In this document: positions 1-8,556 of the stretch, one piece after another
How the letters are laid out: the number at the start of each line of letters is the position of its first letter
How positions within the stretch are numbered: the first letter of the stretch is position 1
From: R-RK-3 sp031399085
Lineage (GTDB): Bacteria; Pseudomonadota; Alphaproteobacteria; Rhizobiales; Rhodomicrobiaceae
Assembly (NCBI GenBank): GCA_031399085.1
Contig: JANNOQ010000042.1
Location: forward strand, 1-64,000
DNA: 64,000 nt
Reading direction: 5' to 3'
Translations under genes and position numbers: made by a program
The notes under the pieces: model-generated
The model's database searches: none
Told to the model about the DNA's origin: nothing
The model's input: only the letters and a program-made list of their open reading frames with translations

Positions 1-248
1 GCGACGAGATCGACCTCGATCTTCAGCTCGCGCACCGGCTCGGGAAACACAAACCGCGCCAGCCAGTTGCCATAGGGGTCCTGCTGGTAGTTCACGAAAT
101 GCTTGTCGGGGCTCACCTTCAGTGAATGCGAAATCACCCGCGTCCGCGAATGCGGGGCAGGGCGCAGCCTGATGATCTGCGGCCCCATGGCCGTCAATCG
201 GTCATAGTGATATTCGGTCTTGTGCGTCAGCGCGACGTGCAGTGTCAT
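1..248 (-). CDS. Transglutaminase-like protein, N-terminal part (cut by window edge)
   Basis: The minus-strand frame opens at an ATG at 248 and stays open to the left edge, giving the first 82 residues. It begins MTLHVALTHKTEYHYDR and continues with RLRPAPHSRTRV and YQQDPYGNWLARFVFPEP. This is the typical N-terminal beta domain of the bacterial transglutaminase-like family; the catalytic Cys/His/Asp domain would lie outside the window. It follows the alpha-E gene by 79 bp in the same direction. The order ATP-grasp, alpha-E, transglutaminase-like is a recurring trio in Proteobacteria and is predicted to make or process small peptides. The family call is firm from neighbours and motifs; the substrate is unknown. 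Confidence 0.8.
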   Translation of the reverse strand, partial: MTLHVALTHKTEYHYDRLTAMGPQIIRLRPAPHSRTRVISHSLKVSPDKHFVNYQQDPYGNWLARFVFPEPVRELKIEVDLV

Positions 249-327
249 GAACCCTCCTCGCTCCCCATTTGCCGCCGCTCATGCAACAGCGGACGGGACG
301 CGTCTTATTCGTGCTCAGCGCTTTTCG

Positions 328-1386
328 CTATGCTTGCGTCTGGACCTGGCCGGAAGAACCCGATTGCGACTGGACCTGGCCGCCCGGACCCGATGGCTTT
401 GTATGCGTGGGCGTGGTCTCCGGGCTTGCAGTTTCCAGCGGATGGCCGAAAAATGCGGTGCCAAGTTCCGCCGTCAGGGCGATCAGCTCACGTTGCGCCC
501 AATCATTGAAGCCGTGGAGATCCTCGAGCAGCGCTTCATTCTTAGCCGCCATTTGCAAGTCGGCCTGGAAGCCTTCCACGCGTTCGAAAGCGCGCTGGGC
601 ATTGCGCAGATGGAACTCGCCGCGAAGCTGGCTGACCATGCGCTGAATTTCTCCGGCGCAAAAAGCGATGGAGCGAGGCAGCCGCGTATCGAAAATCAGG
701 AAGCGGGCGACATCCGACGGATCGACGCCGCGCAAATGCACGCGCCGGTAGGAATGATAGGCCGACGCCGAGCGCAACAGCGCGTTCCAGAGCGCGGCTT
801 GCTGCTCGGGGGCATAGCTACCAATGCCGGTCGCGCGTTGGGCGAACTGCACGTCGAGCAGCCGGCTGGTCTGGTCGGCGCGCTCTATGAACAGGCCAAG
901 GCGGAAGAACGGCCAGCTCTCGTCGCGGTAAAGCGTGCTTTCGGCGACGCCGATCTCGGCGTAGCAGCCGCGCTTGATCGTGTCGCAACTGCGCGACAGC
1001 CGATTTTCGGAGAAATCGCCGGCGCCCAGGCCGAGAATGCGGTTGTAGAAGTCGTTCAGCTGGGTCCACATATCGGTGGAGATCAGCGGGCGCAGCGCCC
1101 GCGCATTTTCGCGGGCGGCGCGGATACTCGCCTGGATCGAGGAGGGATTTTCCAGCTGGGTGACATAGTAGGAGATGACGTTCGCAGCGTTCGCTTCGGT
1201 ATATTTTCCGTAGAAGTCGTTCTGATCCGAGTAGAGCGCGATGATCCAGGCCCAGCTCTGTCCGTCCCGGCCCCGCTGGAAGGAGGAATGCGCCTCCAGA
1301 ATCCGGGCCATGCTTTCGGCGCGCTCCAGATAGCGGGCAAGCCAAAAGGAGGATTCGGCATGGCGGGAAAGCAGCGTCGCCGTCAA
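328..1386 (-). CDS. Alpha-E domain protein (DUF403)
   Basis: A 352-residue protein of the helical alpha-E (DUF403) family, with the N-terminal signature LLSRHAESSFWLARYLERAE followed by a helical array. The start is a TTG at 1386 that overlaps the stop of the upstream ATP-grasp gene (TTGA) and has an AGGGGA ribosome-binding site just before it, so the two genes are probably translationally coupled. Alpha-E proteins are always found with circularly permuted ATP-grasp and transglutaminase-like proteins and are predicted to take part in peptide synthesis; no biochemical role is established. The last 30 or so residues are a Gly/Ser/Gln-rich tail with a small internal repeat (GQVQ-[ST]-Q), absent from the core family and probably disordered. 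Confidence 0.88.
   Translation of the reverse strand: MTATLLSRHAESSFWLARYLERAESMARILEAHSSFQRGRDGQSWAWIIALYSDQNDFYGKYTEANAANVISYYVTQLENPSSIQASIRAARENARALRPLISTDMWTQLNDFYNRILGLGAGDFSENRLSRSCDTIKRGCYAEIGVAESTLYRDESWPFFRLGLFIERADQTSRLLDVQFAQRATGIGSYAPEQQAALWNALLRSASAYHSYRRVHLRGVDPSDVARFLIFDTRLPRSIAFCAGEIQRMVSQLRGEFHLRNAQRAFERVEGFQADLQMAAKNEALLEDLHGFNDWAQRELIALTAELGTAFFGHPLETASPETTPTHTKPSGPGGQVQSQSGSSGQVQTQA
334..396. repeat. Imperfect 30-bp tandem duplication in the alpha-E gene tail
   Basis: Positions 334-352 and 364-382 match at 18 of 19 bases (TTGCGTCTGGACCTGGCCG against TTGCGACTGGACCTGGCCG), and the match partly continues to the GACCCGAT/AACCCGAT ends. The period is 30 bp, so the reading frame is kept and the duplication adds ten residues to the low-complexity C-terminus of the alpha-E protein. 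Confidence 0.7.
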
Positions 1387-2882
1387 CGGTCGTCCCCTTT
1401 GGCAACCCCATCGGCTTTGAGCACCCAGGTATCCTTCGTGCCGCCGCCTTGCGAGGAATTGACCACGATCGACCCTTTCGGCAGCGCAACTCGTGTCAAA
1501 CCGCCCGGCATCACCCAGGTCTCGCGCCCGGTCACCGCGAATGGCCGCAGATCGACATGGCGCGGCTCAACCGCGTCGCCGACCAAAGTGGGGCAGACCG
1601 ACAGGTTGATCATGGGCTGGGCGATATAATTGCTCGGATCCTTCTTCAGCCGGTCCCGGCATTCGTCGATTTCGGCTTTCGTCGCCTTCGGCCCAACGCA
1701 AATACCATAACCGCCCGATTCGCCAACCGGCTTCACCACCAGCTTGTCGAGATTGTCGAGCGTATAGGCGAGCGCGCGGGGCTCGCGGCAGATATAGGTC
1801 TCGACATTCGGCAGGATCGGTTCCTCGTCGAGATAATAGCGAATGATCCTCGGCACATAGGCGTAAACCGCCTTATCGTCGGCAATGCCCGTGCCGACGG
1901 CATTGGCAAGCGTGACATTGCCCTTGCGCACGGCCCGCATCAGGCCGGGAACGCCGAGCAAACTATCCTTGTTGAAGCATTCCGGATCGAGAAAATCGTC
2001 ATTGATGCGCCGATAAATGACGTGCACCGGCGTCGGCCCCGCCACCGTCTTCATGAAGACGCGGTCGTTTTCAAGAAACAGGTCGCGGCCTTCGACCAGC
2101 GGCACGCCCATCTCGCGGGCAAGGAAAATATGCTCGAAATAGGCGGAGTTGAACACGCCCGGCGACAGCAGCACGATTTGGGCTTCCGTCAGCACAGGCG
2201 GCGCGACCTCGGCGAGCTTCATGGCCAGGCGTAAGCCGTAATCCGAGACTGACTCAATCGCGAAGCCGTCCATCAAATCGGGGAAAGCGCGCTGAATAAG
2301 ATGGCGATTTTCCACGACATAGGAGACTCCCGACGGTGTGCGGCTATTGTCCTCCAGCACCAGGAAGCGGCCGGTCTCGTCTCGAATGATGTCCGTTCCG
2401 GCGACATGGATGTACGTCCCGGCCGGCGGATCATAATCCACCATCTCCTTGCGGAAATTCACATTGCCGAAGACCAGATCGGCCGGGATGGTGCCGTCAT
2501 TGAAGATGTGCCGGTCGTGATAAACGTCCCAGATGAACAGGTTGAGCGCTTTGACACGCTGCTTGATGCCGGCGTCGATCAGCGCCCAGTCGGAGGCGGT
2601 TATGACCCTTGGAATGACATCAAACGGCAGGATGCGGTCGATCGCATTACGGTCGCTGTAAACTGTGAAGGTGATGCCGAGCATGAACAATTCGCGCTCG
2701 GCATCCTTGGCGCGCGCGGCAAGATCAGTCAGCTCCATTTGCTGAAGCCGGTGCCAGAGTTTGGTTAGATCTTGATTTGGGTTCTCAGGATTGCCGAGGA
2801 GTTCGCAAAATGACGAGCCGGGATCATATTCATCGAGCGTCGCGGTCATGCCGGGATTGCGTAACACCGTAACGGTTGCCAT
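1383..2882 (-). CDS. Circularly permuted ATP-grasp protein (DUF404/DUF407)
   Basis: A 499-residue predicted peptide ligase of the circularly permuted ATP-grasp type. The N-terminal region contains FTVYSDRNAIDRILPFDVIPR; central parts include VYHDRHIFNDGTIP and FLVLEDNSRTPSGVSYVVEN; the C-terminal region has LVVKPVGESGGYGI, a likely nucleotide-binding segment, and RHVDLRPFAVTG. The start at 2882 is chosen over in-frame codons further upstream because GAGGGAG lies directly before it. It is the first gene of the operon with the alpha-E and transglutaminase-like genes. The fold and ATP use are inferred from the family; the peptide or protein target is unknown. In many relatives an Anbu-type protease gene lies next to this trio, but any such gene would be beyond the left edge. 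Confidence 0.88.
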   Translation of the reverse strand: MATVTVLRNPGMTATLDEYDPGSSFCELLGNPENPNQDLTKLWHRLQQMELTDLAARAKDAERELFMLGITFTVYSDRNAIDRILPFDVIPRVITASDWALIDAGIKQRVKALNLFIWDVYHDRHIFNDGTIPADLVFGNVNFRKEMVDYDPPAGTYIHVAGTDIIRDETGRFLVLEDNSRTPSGVSYVVENRHLIQRAFPDLMDGFAIESVSDYGLRLAMKLAEVAPPVLTEAQIVLLSPGVFNSAYFEHIFLAREMGVPLVEGRDLFLENDRVFMKTVAGPTPVHVIYRRINDDFLDPECFNKDSLLGVPGLMRAVRKGNVTLANAVGTGIADDKAVYAYVPRIIRYYLDEEPILPNVETYICREPRALAYTLDNLDKLVVKPVGESGGYGICVGPKATKAEIDECRDRLKKDPSNYIAQPMINLSVCPTLVGDAVEPRHVDLRPFAVTGRETWVMPGGLTRVALPKGSIVVNSSQGGGTKDTWVLKADGVAKGDDR

Positions 2883-3306
2883 GGAACTCCCTCGTGAAAA
2901 GTCGATATGACGGCCTTCCACCTTAAGCGCTGGAGACTAACCTTTTATGGTTACTAATAGCCTAACACAATCAGTCAGACCAACGAAGATCAAAGCCTGC
3001 CCATTTTTTGAGCGCCCTGATTATTATGAATTCGCAGCAGCCAAAGATTGTTCCGAAGAGTTGCGCACTTTAGCGTTTCGAGATCTGTAGCGTGAGCTGG
3101 CCCGCCAGAAGGGTCTAGGCGTCGCAAGTATAGCGCCACAGAGTCCAAAAATTAGGCATTTGGTGAAAATTAAATCAAGTTTGCGTTCAGCGCCGTGACG
3201 TAACAACTGCAGAGACCGGCTAAATGAAAAGTTTCCAGAACGCTTTTTGTTCCTGCGGCTGGCATCCGACTCAAGCCAACTGCGGCGACCGCATTTGGCT
3301 TGGCAC
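2883..3306. other. Gene-free gap, probable promoter region of the ATP-grasp operon
   Basis: About 420 bp between the ATP-grasp start and the end of the SDR gene. The part next to the ATP-grasp gene (about 2930-3030) is AT-rich and could hold a minus-strand promoter, but I cannot identify convincing -35/-10 boxes. A minus-strand frame across 3024-3323 would give an Arg/Ser-rich product with no ribosome-binding site or family resemblance, so I read the region as non-coding. Confidence 0.4.
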
Positions 3307-4080
3307 CTATTTCGTCTTGGCACCGCTCATGCGCACCCATTGGCCGTTGATCTCGTCGTCGGAGATGATTTTCAGCACCATATCGGCAAATTCGCTCGGA
3401 TCGGCGAGGCCGTCAGTGTCCTTTTCCGCGGCTCGCACCTTTTGCGTCATGTCCTCGGAACGCTCGGCGAACATGGCGGTGTCAAACCGCCCGGACATGA
3501 TCGTCACCACGCGGATGCCGTCATTCACCAGGTCGCGCGCCAATGGGCGTGTCAAAGCGAGCACGCCGCCTTCGGAAGCGGCATAGGCAGCTTGGCCTTC
3601 TCGGCCATCCTCGGCGGCGAGCGAGGCGGAGTTGATGATGACCCCGCGAATGCCGCCGTCGAGCACGGGAAGCGTCATCATGGCGGCGGCGGATTTGGTC
3701 GCCATGTAGAAGGTGCCGGTGAGGTTGACCTGCAGGAGCCGCTCGAAGCTGGATACGTCATGCGTCAGGATCTGGCCGGTGCCGCGATCGCGCCAGACGG
3801 CGGGCTGGTCTAGGGCGATGCCGGCGCAATTGACCAGCACGCGCTCAAGGCCGTTTTCCTCACGCGCGAAGTCGAGCGCGGTATCCACTGTGATCTCGCT
3901 CGATATTTCCAGATGCCGGTAAATCGCGCCGATCCGGGCCGCCAGCGCTTCGCCCTCTTCCCGGTACATGTCGAGTATCGCGACCTTGCATCCGGCCGCG
4001 GCCAGTTTCTCGGCGGCGGCGGCTCCCAAGCCTTTCGCGCCGCCGGCGACGACGGCGCTGATATCGTTGCCCAGTCTCAT
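3307..4080 (-). CDS. SDR-family protein resembling 3-hydroxyacyl-CoA dehydrogenase, catalytic Lys replaced by Glu
   Basis: A 257-residue classical short-chain dehydrogenase closest in pattern to type II 3-hydroxyacyl-CoA dehydrogenases (HSD10-like). It has a Rossmann nucleotide loop GGAKGLG near residues 13-19, an NCAG motif near 84-87, and the active-site stretch with Ser153 and Tyr166 in NSAS...GQAAYAASEGG. The usual YxxxK lysine is Glu170 (codon GAA, plus-strand bases 3571-3573). In classical SDRs this lysine orients the cofactor ribose and lowers the Tyr pKa, so the protein is expected to be impaired or to have another role. The start at 4080 gives MRLGNDIS with GGAG just upstream. The rest of the frame is intact. 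Confidence 0.85.
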   Translation of the reverse strand: MRLGNDISAVVAGGAKGLGAAAAEKLAAAGCKVAILDMYREEGEALAARIGAIYRHLEISSEITVDTALDFAREENGLERVLVNCAGIALDQPAVWRDRGTGQILTHDVSSFERLLQVNLTGTFYMATKSAAAMMTLPVLDGGIRGVIINSASLAAEDGREGQAAYAASEGGVLALTRPLARDLVNDGIRVVTIMSGRFDTAMFAERSEDMTQKVRAAEKDTDGLADPSEFADMVLKIISDDEINGQWVRMSGAKTK

Positions 4081-4152
4081 GCTCCAACCCTCACTCCTAT
4101 GCGGCTGGAATGAACCGCACACAAACTAGGCCGCCGTCAAATATTTATTGCG

Positions 4153-4470
4153 TTAATCGGCGACAAAATTGAAGCCGGTGCCGTAGACCAGGATTTCGCA
4201 GGCGCCCTCGGCAATGCGGGGATGGCTGATACGAACCGCGAGGCAGCCGTCATAGCCTTTGGCCTCGGCCTTGGCCTCAAGCTCGGCAAGGGCGCGCTCG
4301 ACGGTGATGTCCATCAGCCGCTCATAGCGCCGCATTTTTCCGCCAAGAGTGTTGGTGAGCATTTCACGGACATCGCGCAGAATGTTTGCGGCATTCACGG
4401 CAGACACCCACATTAATTCCCCCTCTTTGACCTTACGGTCCGAGGGCCGGTCGGCGGTGTAAAGAGTCAT
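4153..4470 (-). CDS. YbjQ-family protein (UPF0145/DUF74)
   Basis: A 105-residue protein matching the YbjQ/UPF0145 family. It keeps the long helix MRRYERLMDITVERALAELE and the strand-rich end containing AKGYDGCLAVRISHPR and ILVYGTGFNF. Family members form pentameric beta barrels in crystal structures, but their function is unsettled; heavy-metal binding has been suggested only from fold. The N-terminal stretch before the core is somewhat long. The ATG overlaps the stop of the upstream large membrane protein (ATGA at 4467-4470), so the two are very probably co-translated, which links this cytosolic protein to an envelope protein of unknown role. Confidence 0.8.
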   Translation of the reverse strand: MTLYTADRPSDRKVKEGELMWVSAVNAANILRDVREMLTNTLGGKMRRYERLMDITVERALAELEAKAEAKGYDGCLAVRISHPRIAEGACEILVYGTGFNFVAD

Positions 4471-6296
4471 GATTTATTCTTTCCCCCACTATCGGCGCGC
4501 ACGACAATCGTTGCCGGCCGCCCGAAAAACGTCCGGCGCAGCACCATGAGCATTAGCAGCGCGAACAGAAAGGCGACAATCAGGCCAGCCCAATATCGCT
4601 CGACAAAAATGCGGTAATGCACATCGCCAGAGCGGACGAGGCTAAGATCGCCTCCGATATTCCCCAGGCTAAGCACCGAATTGTCGCGAGTCAGCATGGT
4701 GATCGCCGAAAGCTGATCTCGGCTTTCAACGATCGCGTCGCGGATGGACGATCTGCCGAGCGACTTCATCAAACTCGGGTCGCTGGCGACCTCGCGCAGG
4801 ACGCGGGTGGCGGCAGGCTTGTCTAAACGCTCTTCATAGTTGGCGAGTGCGGCCAGTTCGCTTTCGGAAAGGCGGCGGGCGAGTTCTTTCAGCGTCGCGG
4901 ACGGCAGGGACAGCAGCGCGTCCCGTCCGCCTCGATCCAACCGGGCTATGCGCAGCGCGGCGGCGCGATTGTCGAAATCAAGCAGGGTGGAAAGCTGCTG
5001 CTGCGTCAGTTCATTCGGCGCGATCAACTGCGGCAGGCCAAAGTCAATCGCCTTGGGCAGGCGCGCGCCTGCCAATTGCGCCCAGGTCAGCGCCCTGTCG
5101 AGCGAGTTCATCTCAATCGCTAAGCCGACGCCTTGATCGCTCAGATCGAGCAAGGCGCGCCCAAGCGTGCCGTCGCGGGTGCGCTGCAAGACGCCCGCCT
5201 CGCCCTCGCCCTTCAAAAGAAAGCTCACCAGGCGGCCGAGCCTGCCGAGTTGATCGACGGTACGGTTGCGAAGAAACATCGCGAAATCAGGGCTCTTTTC
5301 GGACAGGCCCAGCAGCACATTGTATTTCTGCTTGAAATCCTGCCAGAAGGCATAAATGCGGTCCGTCGTTTCAGCCGCGATGGTGCCGATCTGCTGGGTG
5401 AGATCGGCTTGGATCGACTTGGTGATCTCGGCTTTGATCAAATCTTTCGCTTCGTCCGATTTCATGCGCTCAGCGACAAGCGGAAACACGCCCTCGCTGG
5501 CCTCGTAAATATCCCGCGCGATGAGCGCGAGGCCGATCAGGCCGGTGAAGGTCGAGATAATGCGCGAGGCAACGAGCCCGGCCACGCGGCGGCCGATGCT
5601 TGTCACCATCTGCGCGATGATGCGGCGGCTGACGATCAGGACGATGCCGGAGATGGTGCCGGTATTTTGCAGCAGCAGGTCGCCAGCGTCGATCTTTGCC
5701 CCGCCGATGCTCGGCGCAACATCGAGGTTGCTCTCGGTCTCGCGCGCAAAGACCTGGGCCACCGCGCCGCCATAGCGGCTTTGCAGCGCCGTCCGCACGC
5801 AAGCGACCACTGGGCCTGAAACCTTGGCGGCGGCGCCCTCGATCCTGGCGCCGAAATCCGCGCCGACGCCTTGGGCAAGGTCCGCCAGTGCGGCCTTGAA
5901 CCCTTCCGATCCATAGGACCGCTCGGCCACCGCTATCGCCGTTTTCTCGGCGGTTTCGCGGCTGATGGTCGAATAGGCGCGATCGAGAACATTGGTATCG
6001 GCGCGCACCACGCGGATGGCTTCGTCGATCTCCTGGTCGATGCGTTCGCTCATCCGCGCCTGGCGCCAGTGCTTATCGACCAGCGCGGCGTAGTCCACCT
6101 CACCCAGCTCCCGCTGTAGCGCCCCTTCGGTAAGCGCCCGGATCTGATCGCGCACTTCGGGATCGCTGAGATCGCGGCATTGCTCGATGTTGACGGCGGT
6201 GTTCGCCGCATTTTGCGCGGCGGCCGGCGACACGTGCGTGAGCAAAAATGAAAAGCTGGTGAGGGCACCGATGAAGCAACGGAAAGGATGAAGCAC
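4467..6296 (-). CDS. Large secreted, C-terminally membrane-anchored protein of unknown function
   Basis: I do not recognise this 609-residue protein. It starts at a GTG (6296) with GAGG about nine bases upstream, which gives a clean signal peptide ending VSPAAAQ; an upstream ATG at 6338 would bury it. The mature part is mostly helical. A hydrophobic stretch around residues 230-265 (containing GLVASRIISTFTGLIGLALI) may be a membrane hairpin. Leu-rich helical repeats follow (LLSLPSATLKELARRLSES), then a C-terminal transmembrane segment (AGLIVAFLFALLMLMVL) and a short basic tail. It is translationally coupled to the YbjQ gene. An envelope-spanning structural or sensor protein is possible but not shown. 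Confidence 0.72.
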   Translation of the reverse strand: MLHPFRCFIGALTSFSFLLTHVSPAAAQNAANTAVNIEQCRDLSDPEVRDQIRALTEGALQRELGEVDYAALVDKHWRQARMSERIDQEIDEAIRVVRADTNVLDRAYSTISRETAEKTAIAVAERSYGSEGFKAALADLAQGVGADFGARIEGAAAKVSGPVVACVRTALQSRYGGAVAQVFARETESNLDVAPSIGGAKIDAGDLLLQNTGTISGIVLIVSRRIIAQMVTSIGRRVAGLVASRIISTFTGLIGLALIARDIYEASEGVFPLVAERMKSDEAKDLIKAEITKSIQADLTQQIGTIAAETTDRIYAFWQDFKQKYNVLLGLSEKSPDFAMFLRNRTVDQLGRLGRLVSFLLKGEGEAGVLQRTRDGTLGRALLDLSDQGVGLAIEMNSLDRALTWAQLAGARLPKAIDFGLPQLIAPNELTQQQLSTLLDFDNRAAALRIARLDRGGRDALLSLPSATLKELARRLSESELAALANYEERLDKPAATRVLREVASDPSLMKSLGRSSIRDAIVESRDQLSAITMLTRDNSVLSLGNIGGDLSLVRSGDVHYRIFVERYWAGLIVAFLFALLMLMVLRRTFFGRPATIVVRADSGGKNKS

Positions 6297-6399
6297 GCGT
6301 ACGTCCTCGCAAACCGGTGGCCCCGAGTCGGAGACCAAACTGAAACAGTCGGGCCGACGCCGGGTTCCGGCGCGCGGTGTTTCAATATTGCGCGGTCCG

Positions 6400-6585
6400 C
6401 TACAGATTAAAAGTCACACCTGCGAAAAGCAGTGCCCAGGCGAGGAGGGTAATCTCGAACGGGTTTCCCTCCACGATGGCCGTAAGGATCGGCACGTTAA
6501 TGGCGAAATATTTCGACAGCAGGATGACAATGATCAGGAGGGTTGAAACGGCGAAGATTCCAAATGATGGCGAGGTCAGTTTCAT
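6400..6585 (-). CDS. Small inner-membrane protein, 61 aa, unknown
   Basis: A short frame starting MKLTSPSFGIF at 6585, with two predicted membrane helices (FAVSTLLIIVILLSKYF and FEITLLAWALLFAGVTF) separated by a short loop. An in-frame start further upstream is possible, but this one places the first helix near the N-terminus. AGG lies about 12 bases before the start, so the ribosome-binding site is weak. It sits between rnhB and the large secreted protein on the same strand. The amphipathic composition supports a real gene; no family was recognised. Confidence 0.55.
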   Translation of the reverse strand: MKLTSPSFGIFAVSTLLIIVILLSKYFAINVPILTAIVEGNPFEITLLAWALLFAGVTFNL

Positions 6586-6672
6586 GGACTGCGACCTTTC
6601 CTCAACGATGCGGTTAGAAATAAAAAACGCGTGCAAACATCAAATATGGGCGGCGTCGGCGACGAGGACAAA

Positions 6673-7353
6673 CTAACCGGCGAGCGCTGAACGGATCGGA
6701 GCGAACGAGCGCCGGTGATGGTTCGTCACCCCCAGCTTTGCAATCGCTTCGGCGTGCGCCGCAGTGCCGTAGCCCTTGTTGGTGTGCCAGCTATAGCCCG
6801 GGAATGTCTCGGCCAGCTCCCGCATCATGCGGTCGCGCGTCACTTTGGCGACAATCGAGGCGGCGGCGATCGACGGGCATCGCCTGTCGCCCTCGACGAC
6901 GGGCATGGCGCGCTGCGTCAGCGCCGGGCAGCGATTGCCGTCGACCAGAACCAGCTCTGGACTAGCGCAGAGCGAGGCGACGGCTTCGATCATCGCCAGG
7001 AAGGTGGCTTGCAGGATATTGACCCGGTCGATGTCCTCCACCGAGACGATGCCGACCCCGACCCAAGCCGTGTCGCGGATCGCGGCGTAAAGGTCTTCGC
7101 GCCGCTCGGCGGAGAGGAGTTTGGAGTCGTGCAGACCTTTGGGCGCCTTGCCCTTGGCGAACATCACGGCGGCTGCCACGACCGGTCCAGCCCAAGGGCC
7201 GCGGCCCGCCTCGTCCACGCCGGCAACGAGGTGGCAATCGCGGCCGGCGAGCGCGCGCTCGGCCCTGAATGTCGGCGGCTTTGGCATCCTGCCGTTGTCG
7301 TCCATACGCAGCAAACTGCACGCTGCGTAAAAGACCGCAAGAGCCTTTCTCAT
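6673..7353 (-). CDS. rnhB: Ribonuclease HII
   Basis: A 226-residue RNase HII, which cuts the RNA strand of RNA:DNA hybrids and starts removal of misincorporated ribonucleotides. The N-terminal motif GVDEAGRGPWAGPV carries the first catalytic Asp-Glu pair, and later LVDGNRCP and SIVAKVTRDRMM hold further acidic and conserved residues. The family-typical GYGTAAHAEAI and HRRSFAPI segments are near the end. The start at 7353 overlaps the stop of the radical SAM gene (ATGA), suggesting coupling; internal ATGs at 7305 and 7287 are alternatives because the first 22 residues are not conserved. Confidence 0.93.
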   Translation of the reverse strand: MRKALAVFYAACSLLRMDDNGRMPKPPTFRAERALAGRDCHLVAGVDEAGRGPWAGPVVAAAVMFAKGKAPKGLHDSKLLSAERREDLYAAIRDTAWVGVGIVSVEDIDRVNILQATFLAMIEAVASLCASPELVLVDGNRCPALTQRAMPVVEGDRRCPSIAAASIVAKVTRDRMMRELAETFPGYSWHTNKGYGTAAHAEAIAKLGVTNHHRRSFAPIRSALAG

Positions 7354-8474
7354 GATTTGAACAGGTCTAGCTGGCCGCTGCGCGGACTGGGCGGCTTGAA
7401 GAGGTCGCAGCTCAGCGCCGCGCGCGGTTTGTTCAACCCCAGCCGCAGCGTCGCGATCCGAAAGCGTTGCGCGATCAGCTCGGCGTAAGGCCCCGTGCCG
7501 GTTTGGCGCTCGCCCCAGGCCGAGACGTAATCCTTGCCGCCGCGCGTCCCCCGCATCAGCGACATCACCCGCTTTGCCTTGTCGGGGAATTCCTCGGCAA
7601 GCCATTCCTGGAACAGCCCGCTGATTTCGAGCGGCAGGCGCAACAGCACATAAGCGGCAGTGATCGCCCCCGCATTGGCGCAGCGTTCGAGGATCGCCTC
7701 GATCTCGCCGTCGTTCACCGCCGGAATGACCGGCGCGACCATGATGCCCGTGGGAATGCCGGCTTCGCTCAGTCTTTGAACGGCCTCGATTCGGCGCTCC
7801 GGAGTCGAAGCCCGTGGCTCCATCCGCCGGGCGAGCCGCCGATCGAGCGAGGTGATGGATAGGAAGACCTTCGCCAGGCCGCGTTTTGCCAGCGATGCGA
7901 GCAGATCGATGTCCCGCAGCACCAGCGCCGATTTCGTCACGATGCTAACGGGATGGCTGGTCCGGTCCATGATCTCCAGAATTTGCCTGGTCAGCCCGTG
8001 GATCTTCTCGATGGGCTGATAGGGGTCGGTATTGGTGCCGAGCGCGATGCTTTTGACCTGATAGCGCGGGTGGGAAAGCTCCCGTTCGAGCAACTCGGCG
8101 GTGTTCGTCTTGGCGATCAGAATGCTCTCGAAATCCAGCCCCGCCGATAGGCCAAGAAAGCAGTGGGTCGGCCTGGCATAACAATAAATGCAGCCATGTT
8201 CGCAGCCGCGATAGGGGTTGATGGATTGATCGAAGCCGAGGTCGGGCGAGGCGTTGGTCGAAATGATCTGACGCGCCTGCTCCAGCCTGACCTCGGTCTT
8301 GAACGGCGCGAGTTCGGCGAGCCCCTCCCAGCCATCGTCGAAATCCTCCCGCGCTTCAGTTTCGAACCGGCCGCTCAGATTGGTCCGGGAGCCGCGCCCG
8401 CGCCGCCTTTCGGCGTCAAGCGTAGGTTCATCTGGCGAAGGCGGGCGCGGTTTGGCGAAAGGCTTGCGGGACAT
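7350..8474 (-). CDS. PA0069-type radical SAM protein (SplB-like)
   Basis: A 374-residue radical SAM protein. The [4Fe-4S] motif is CEHGCIYCYARP (CxxxCxxC) near residue 95, preceded by INPYRG as in the PA0069/SplB-like group. Barrel features such as IALGTNTDPYQPIE and SIVTKSALVLRDIDLL follow. These proteins resemble spore photoproduct lyase but are common in non-sporulating bacteria and have no confirmed substrate. Adjacent rnhB overlaps it by four bases, which hints at a nucleic-acid context without proving it. The basic N-terminus (PFAKPRPPSPDEP, RRRGRGSRTN) is typical of alphaproteobacterial members. Confidence 0.88.
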   Translation of the reverse strand: MSRKPFAKPRPPSPDEPTLDAERRRGRGSRTNLSGRFETEAREDFDDGWEGLAELAPFKTEVRLEQARQIISTNASPDLGFDQSINPYRGCEHGCIYCYARPTHCFLGLSAGLDFESILIAKTNTAELLERELSHPRYQVKSIALGTNTDPYQPIEKIHGLTRQILEIMDRTSHPVSIVTKSALVLRDIDLLASLAKRGLAKVFLSITSLDRRLARRMEPRASTPERRIEAVQRLSEAGIPTGIMVAPVIPAVNDGEIEAILERCANAGAITAAYVLLRLPLEISGLFQEWLAEEFPDKAKRVMSLMRGTRGGKDYVSAWGERQTGTGPYAELIAQRFRIATLRLGLNKPRAALSCDLFKPPSPRSGQLDLFKS

Positions 8475-8556
8475 AGGCCATTATAAAGCGGCGCTCGGAA
8501 CAAATAAAGAACAAAACTGCGCGAATCTGCCGCTTGTGGAAAAGCCGTCAGCGATT

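Noticed and set aside
220..1629. Long plus-strand frame over the alpha-E gene
   Set aside because: It is the antisense shadow of DUF403 and ATP-grasp coding sequence, which match families on the minus strand.
3024..3323. A 99-residue minus-strand frame in the gap upstream of the ATP-grasp operon
   Set aside because: Composition is Arg/Ser-rich without any recognisable domain or ribosome-binding site, and it overlaps the 3' end of the SDR gene.
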